64,000 bases of DNA, taken from assembly GCF_963662735.1 (NCBI RefSeq), contig NZ_OY759744.1, positions 2,460,153-2,524,152 of the forward strand, written 5' to 3'. The notes below the pieces were generated by a model. It worked only from the letters and a program-made list of their open reading frames with translations. It did no database searches and was not told the origin of the DNA. A program made the translations under genes and the position numbers. Each line of letters starts with the position of its first letter. Position 1 is the stretch's first letter. This DNA comes from an uncultured Methanoregula sp. Its GTDB lineage: Archaea > Halobacteriota > Methanomicrobia > Methanomicrobiales > Methanospirillaceae. Shown here piece after piece: positions 60,601 through 64,000 of this stretch.

Positions 60601-60972
60601 TTATTTTACAATGATCCCATCGACCCGGTACTCCTGCAGGCATTCGCCATCAAGAACCGATTCGAACGTGACCGATTGCCCGGCCCCCATCGTGCCGATG
60701 AACACCGATCGCGAATCGCGGATGGTCCCGGTCCTGGTATTAACAAGATTGAGAACCAGCACAACGTTATCTGCCGGTGAGCTCCCGGCATTGTAGGCAT
60801 ACCCGGTAACTTTTCCATAGCAACCGAGGCCGGGCGACCAGTCCTCGTGATTTTCATAATGGGCCCGGATCGTGTCACGGGCGGTATCCTGGCCGGCGGT
60901 CTGGGTGGTTGTACATCCTGCAAGAAACACAACCGCGATGACAAGCAGGAAAACAAGAGCAGTTTTTTTCAT
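60601..60972 (-). CDS. Hypothetical lipoprotein with FxLyD-like domain
   Basis: A 123-residue exported protein. The signal peptide (MKKTALVFLLVIAVVFLAGC) ends in a lipobox, followed by a small beta-sandwich with VTGYAYNAGSSPADNVVLVLNLVNTRTGTIRDSRSVFIGTM, the pattern of FxLyD or related carbohydrate- or ligand-binding modules of archaeal lipoproteins. Function unknown. Confidence 0.7.
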   Translation of the reverse strand: MKKTALVFLLVIAVVFLAGCTTTQTAGQDTARDTIRAHYENHEDWSPGLGCYGKVTGYAYNAGSSPADNVVLVLNLVNTRTGTIRDSRSVFIGTMGAGQSVTFESVLDGECLQEYRVDGIIVK

Positions 60973-61175
60973 TGTCCATCTCTTTTCGTTGTTCAGTGAT
61001 CTGAATTATCCTGTCTCGCTATTTGTTGTTACTGGTATCATTGCAGGATCGGGCATATCTTCGGGTAATGTGTCATCGTTAAGGAAAATACCTCGGATGG
61101 TACGGAGTGAAGGTTACCTCCGAATTCAGAGCCGGCATAACAATTATTCCTGCATAAAAAAGACACCTTATCATT

Positions 61176-63242
61176 GTGAAACGCGTGGTACTGGTTCTGG
61201 TCGTGATCGTATGTCTTGTATCTGCCGGGTGTTCCGGTCCCACCGGTTCCGGAACGGAGAAACCGGGTACTGCAACACAAGTACCGGACAAAGGGTTTGC
61301 CCTCAACCAGTCCGTCAAGCCGGGCAATGATTTTTACTCGTACGTGAATGACGCATGGCTCGAAGATCACCCCGTTCCGGCCGATAAGACAAGTTATTCG
61401 ACATTCACCGTGCTGAGGGACAAGGCAGATGACGACCTGCATACACTTCTCCTTAAGGCTGCAAACACCTCGCCGGCAACAGCAGACAGGAACATCACCC
61501 TGATCGGACAGTTCTACCGGTCAGGTATGGATAACGCTACTATCGACCGGGAAGGGCTTCTTCCGCTTGCCGATGATCTCGCGATGATTGGGTCCATCAA
61601 TTCCCGTGCCGACCTTACCAATGCCACGATCATTCTCCTGAAGCAGGGATATAGCCCGGTGTATACGTATTCGGCCGAGATCAATCCCCGGAACAGTAAT
61701 GAGATGGTCCCCTATCTCGGACAAGGAGGTATTGGGCTGCCGGACCGGGACTATTACCTGAGAAATGACAGCAAGAGCCGGGATATCCAGGACGCCTATC
61801 GCAGTCACATCACCCGGGTATTCATGCTTGCGGGAGAGCAGCCGGAGCAGGCTGCGGCAGATGCAAAAACCGTCTATTCCATGGAAACCGCCCTGGCCAC
61901 GGCCCATTTCAGTTCCGAGGAAAACCGCGATCCCGAAAATACCACCAACCTGTATACTCCCGCTGTACTGGAAGAACAGTATCCTGCAATAGGATGGAAA
62001 GCTCTGTTTGCTATCCCGGGATCCGGGCCGGTCGGCCGGGTAAATATTCACCAGCCGGCGTACGTGAAAAAATTAAACACCCTGCTTCAGACTGCCCCTC
62101 TTGAAGACTGGAAAGTTTACCTGCGGTACCAGCTGATCAATGACGCATCTCCCTATCTTGCCTCATCGTTTGAAGAAGAGAATTTTGCCTTCTACAGTAC
62201 GACACTCAACGGTGTGAAGGAGATGAAACCCCGGTGGAAGCGCGTCGTAAATACGGAGAGTAATCTCCTGGGAGATCTCGTAGGCAGGGCATATGTTGCT
62301 GAATATGTCGATCCCCGGACACGCGAGATGGTATCCGCAATGTTCCTCACGATCCGGCAGACGCTCGATGAACGGATCTCGAACCTGAGCTGGATGAGTA
62401 ACGCCACCCGGGATGCAGCCCACGGGAAACTTGCTGCTATGGGAGAGAAGATCGCATATCCTGATCAATGGAGGGACTATTCGGGGCTGAACCTGTCTGA
62501 TTCATATATCGGGAATATCCGTTCCGTTTCAGCATACAACTTTATTCATGGTCCGTACGGGCTTGACAAGATCGGCAGGCCGGTTGACCGGCAGATCTGG
62601 GACGTAACACCCCAGACCGTGAACGCCTTTTACGATCCAACCAGGAACGAGATGATATTTCCTGCAGGCATTCTCCAGCCACCGGTCTTTGACCCGAACG
62701 CAGATCCTGCACTCAATTACGGGGGTCTTGGCTGGGTGATCGGGCACGAGATGACGCACGGTTTTGATGACCAGGGACGGCAGTACGACAAGGACGGGAC
62801 ATTAAAGGACTGGTGGACAAAAGAGGATTCTTCGAATTTCAACAACCGGACGGGTATGCTTGTGACCGAGTACAATAAGTTCCAGATACTCCCCGGACTC
62901 TATAGTAACGGTAACCTTACCCTGGGGGAGAATATCGCGGACTTCGGGGGCCTGACCCTTTCCTATAACGCATGGAAGAAAACAGAGAAACAGTCAATGG
63001 GACCGGCATTATCCAATAATACCGAGGACCGGCAGTTCTTTTTCGCTGCTGCACGATTCTGGAGAGAAAATGCCCGGGATGATGCGGTACGTAACTGGGT
63101 ATACGCCGATCCCCATACCGCGAACAAATACAGGGTGAACGGGGTCCTCTTTAATGTGCCGGAATTCTACAAGGCATTCCCGGAGATTCAGCCCGGTGAC
63201 GCATTGTACCGGAATGAGAGCGAGAGACCGGTCATCTGGTGA
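61176..63242 (+). CDS. M13 family zinc metallopeptidase (neprilysin/PepO type), lipoprotein
   Basis: A 688-residue exported endopeptidase. A signal peptide with lipobox (VLVVIVCLVSAGC) leads to the helical M13 N-terminal lobe (KPGNDFYSYVNDAWLEDHPVPADKTSYSTF) and the catalytic lobe. The zinc site is VIGHEMTHGFD (HExxH) plus ENIADFGGL (third ligand Glu and the Asp). The NAFYDPTRNEMIFPAGIL motif of M13 is also present, and the end is close to the usual CxxW position (ERPVIW). The start is GTG at 61176, with no ribosome-binding site; a TATA-like box near 61155 suggests a leaderless message. Confidence 0.94.
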   Translation: MKRVVLVLVVIVCLVSAGCSGPTGSGTEKPGTATQVPDKGFALNQSVKPGNDFYSYVNDAWLEDHPVPADKTSYSTFTVLRDKADDDLHTLLLKAANTSPATADRNITLIGQFYRSGMDNATIDREGLLPLADDLAMIGSINSRADLTNATIILLKQGYSPVYTYSAEINPRNSNEMVPYLGQGGIGLPDRDYYLRNDSKSRDIQDAYRSHITRVFMLAGEQPEQAAADAKTVYSMETALATAHFSSEENRDPENTTNLYTPAVLEEQYPAIGWKALFAIPGSGPVGRVNIHQPAYVKKLNTLLQTAPLEDWKVYLRYQLINDASPYLASSFEEENFAFYSTTLNGVKEMKPRWKRVVNTESNLLGDLVGRAYVAEYVDPRTREMVSAMFLTIRQTLDERISNLSWMSNATRDAAHGKLAAMGEKIAYPDQWRDYSGLNLSDSYIGNIRSVSAYNFIHGPYGLDKIGRPVDRQIWDVTPQTVNAFYDPTRNEMIFPAGILQPPVFDPNADPALNYGGLGWVIGHEMTHGFDDQGRQYDKDGTLKDWWTKEDSSNFNNRTGMLVTEYNKFQILPGLYSNGNLTLGENIADFGGLTLSYNAWKKTEKQSMGPALSNNTEDRQFFFAAARFWRENARDDAVRNWVYADPHTANKYRVNGVLFNVPEFYKAFPEIQPGDALYRNESERPVIW

Positions 63243-63358
63243 CCGGTTGCCGGATCCGGCAGGAACGGTGGCGAGGAACATCAGCCATCAGAGACAAAAA
63301 AATAAGATTTCTGGCAGTGGCCGGGGACGGTCCCCATTCTCTCCCGCGATCAGGCCCG

Positions 63359-63844
63359 TTACTTCTTTTTAGAGCCGGACTTGGCTTCATCGGCAGCATA
63401 GATCAGCGGGGCCTGTCTGCCTGCGTCAGATGCACCTTTCTTGGTGCGCCCATATCCCACGGAGGAGTTAATGGCGTTTTTCTCCCCGTACCGGGGTTCC
63501 ATTTTCATGGTTCCGTCGGTCTGCATGATCCGGACCATCTCGGGCTCGGCCGGCACTACCGGGACATCGGGCTGGTGTGCACCACGGGGCCGGATAATCG
63601 TGCTGCCATCTGATGAAGATACAGAGGGAACTGCCTGCCCTGGAGAAACAGAGGTATGAATAACCGGCCCCTGCTTAAGCTCCTGGCGGCTGCTTTCCTC
63701 TGCCTGCCGGGACATGGACATGGCAACTGCCTTGAAGTCGAGCAATTCCGCGATAAGGCCCTTGACCAGCGGTTCCATATCCTGCAACTTTGTTTCAAGT
63801 GCTGCAATCCGGTCTTCGGATCCACCCATTTGTGAAATTTCCAT
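63359..63844 (-). CDS. Hypothetical protein with short coiled coil
   Basis: A 161-residue protein of unknown function. A coiled coil (GSEDRIAALETKLQDMEPLVKGLIAELLDF) leads to a long low-complexity region and a Gly/Lys-rich end (KSGSKKK). The ATG at 63844 (MEISQMGG) is preferred, with AGGAG 14 bases upstream; the frame stays open to ATG 63943, without a ribosome-binding site there. No membrane or catalytic motif is seen. Confidence 0.55.
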   Translation of the reverse strand: MEISQMGGSEDRIAALETKLQDMEPLVKGLIAELLDFKAVAMSMSRQAEESSRQELKQGPVIHTSVSPGQAVPSVSSSDGSTIIRPRGAHQPDVPVVPAEPEMVRIMQTDGTMKMEPRYGEKNAINSSVGYGRTKKGASDAGRQAPLIYAADEAKSGSKKK

Positions 63845-63969
63845 ACTCGTAATCAGTTTCTCCTGACAACCGGGAACGTTTCCGGGAAATGTTGAATTTG
63901 CATCAGTCTCTGCATACAGAACACTACTGGTGATCCCTGACATATTAAAGTAAGGAGGTAACCGACGGT

Positions 63970-64000
63970 TTGGCAGCTGTTGTGAAACCCGGGCAATGGG
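63970..64000 (+). CDS. Possible gene start cut by the window end
   Basis: AAGGAGGTA, a nearly perfect ribosome-binding site, stands at 63952-63960. The first in-frame start after it is TTG at 63970, reading LAAVVKPGQW until the window ends; a GTG at 63982 is an alternative. Too little is visible to name a product. Confidence 0.25.
   Translation, partial: MAAVVKPGQW

Overview
The window reads as chromosome of a euryarchaeal methanogen of the Methanomicrobiales, most like Methanoregula or a relative. That placement is inferred from gene content; no rRNA is present. The archaeal markers are an archaellum operon, aIF5A, aMBF1, two proteasome-activating nucleotidases (PAN), ABCE1, archaeal Pelota and Rqc2, an archaeal homoserine dehydrogenase with a separate ACT protein, the small subunit of phosphomevalonate dehydratase, and TATA-box promoters with poly-T ends. 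No core methanogenesis enzyme lies in the window.

Layout. 0-5 kb: end of an ABC-2 permease, then a tightly overlapping three-gene signalling operon (membrane sensor kinase, response regulator, hybrid kinase). 5-10 kb: an AIM24-like protein, a caspase-like protein, small and surface proteins, and a TraB-family protein. 9-14 kb: potassium uptake (TrkH, Kup), an AI-2E-family permease and tRNA-Leu(UAG). 14-15 kb: two tandem, nearly identical archaeal pilins, then about 1.1 kb without genes that holds dispersed repeats and a large inverted repeat. 16-21 kb: ACT protein, homoserine dehydrogenase and an HTH-DDTD protein in one operon; then NAD kinase with an inositol-phosphatase-family protein, and aIF5A.

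22-40 kb is one motility and taxis locus. Three archaellin genes each have their own promoter, the same 5'-leader hairpin and a poly-T end. Then follow FlaD/E-like, FlaG, FlaF, FlaH, FlaI, FlaJ, an acidic membrane protein of unknown role, CheF, CheY, CheB, CheA, CheC, CheD and a secreted beta-propeller protein. Kinase, response regulator, methylesterase, phosphatase and deamidase are present, with CheF as the link to the archaellum. CheR, CheW and receptors are not in this window.

40-46 kb is a ribosome rescue and quality-control locus: ABCE1 and an EMC6-like membrane protein on one strand, Rqc2 and Pelota on the other. A 0.7-kb gene-free stretch follows, full of palindromic repeats that share words with the island at 15-16 kb. 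47-54 kb: TIG-domain lipoprotein, FKBP isomerase, CYTH protein, metallophosphoesterase, radical SAM protein, phosphomevalonate dehydratase small subunit, and the first PAN with a small unknown protein. 54-64 kb: an AT-richer YfhO-like membrane protein, a 41-residue membrane microprotein, a second PAN, aMBF1, a PiT phosphate transporter with its DUF47 partner, lipoproteins, an M13 metallopeptidase and a coiled-coil protein.

The observations most worth following are the shared archaellin leader hairpin, the repeat family common to two non-coding islands, the caspase-like protein, the ribosome-rescue gene cluster, the two PANs with different C-terminal tails, and the HTH-DDTD protein in the homoserine operon.
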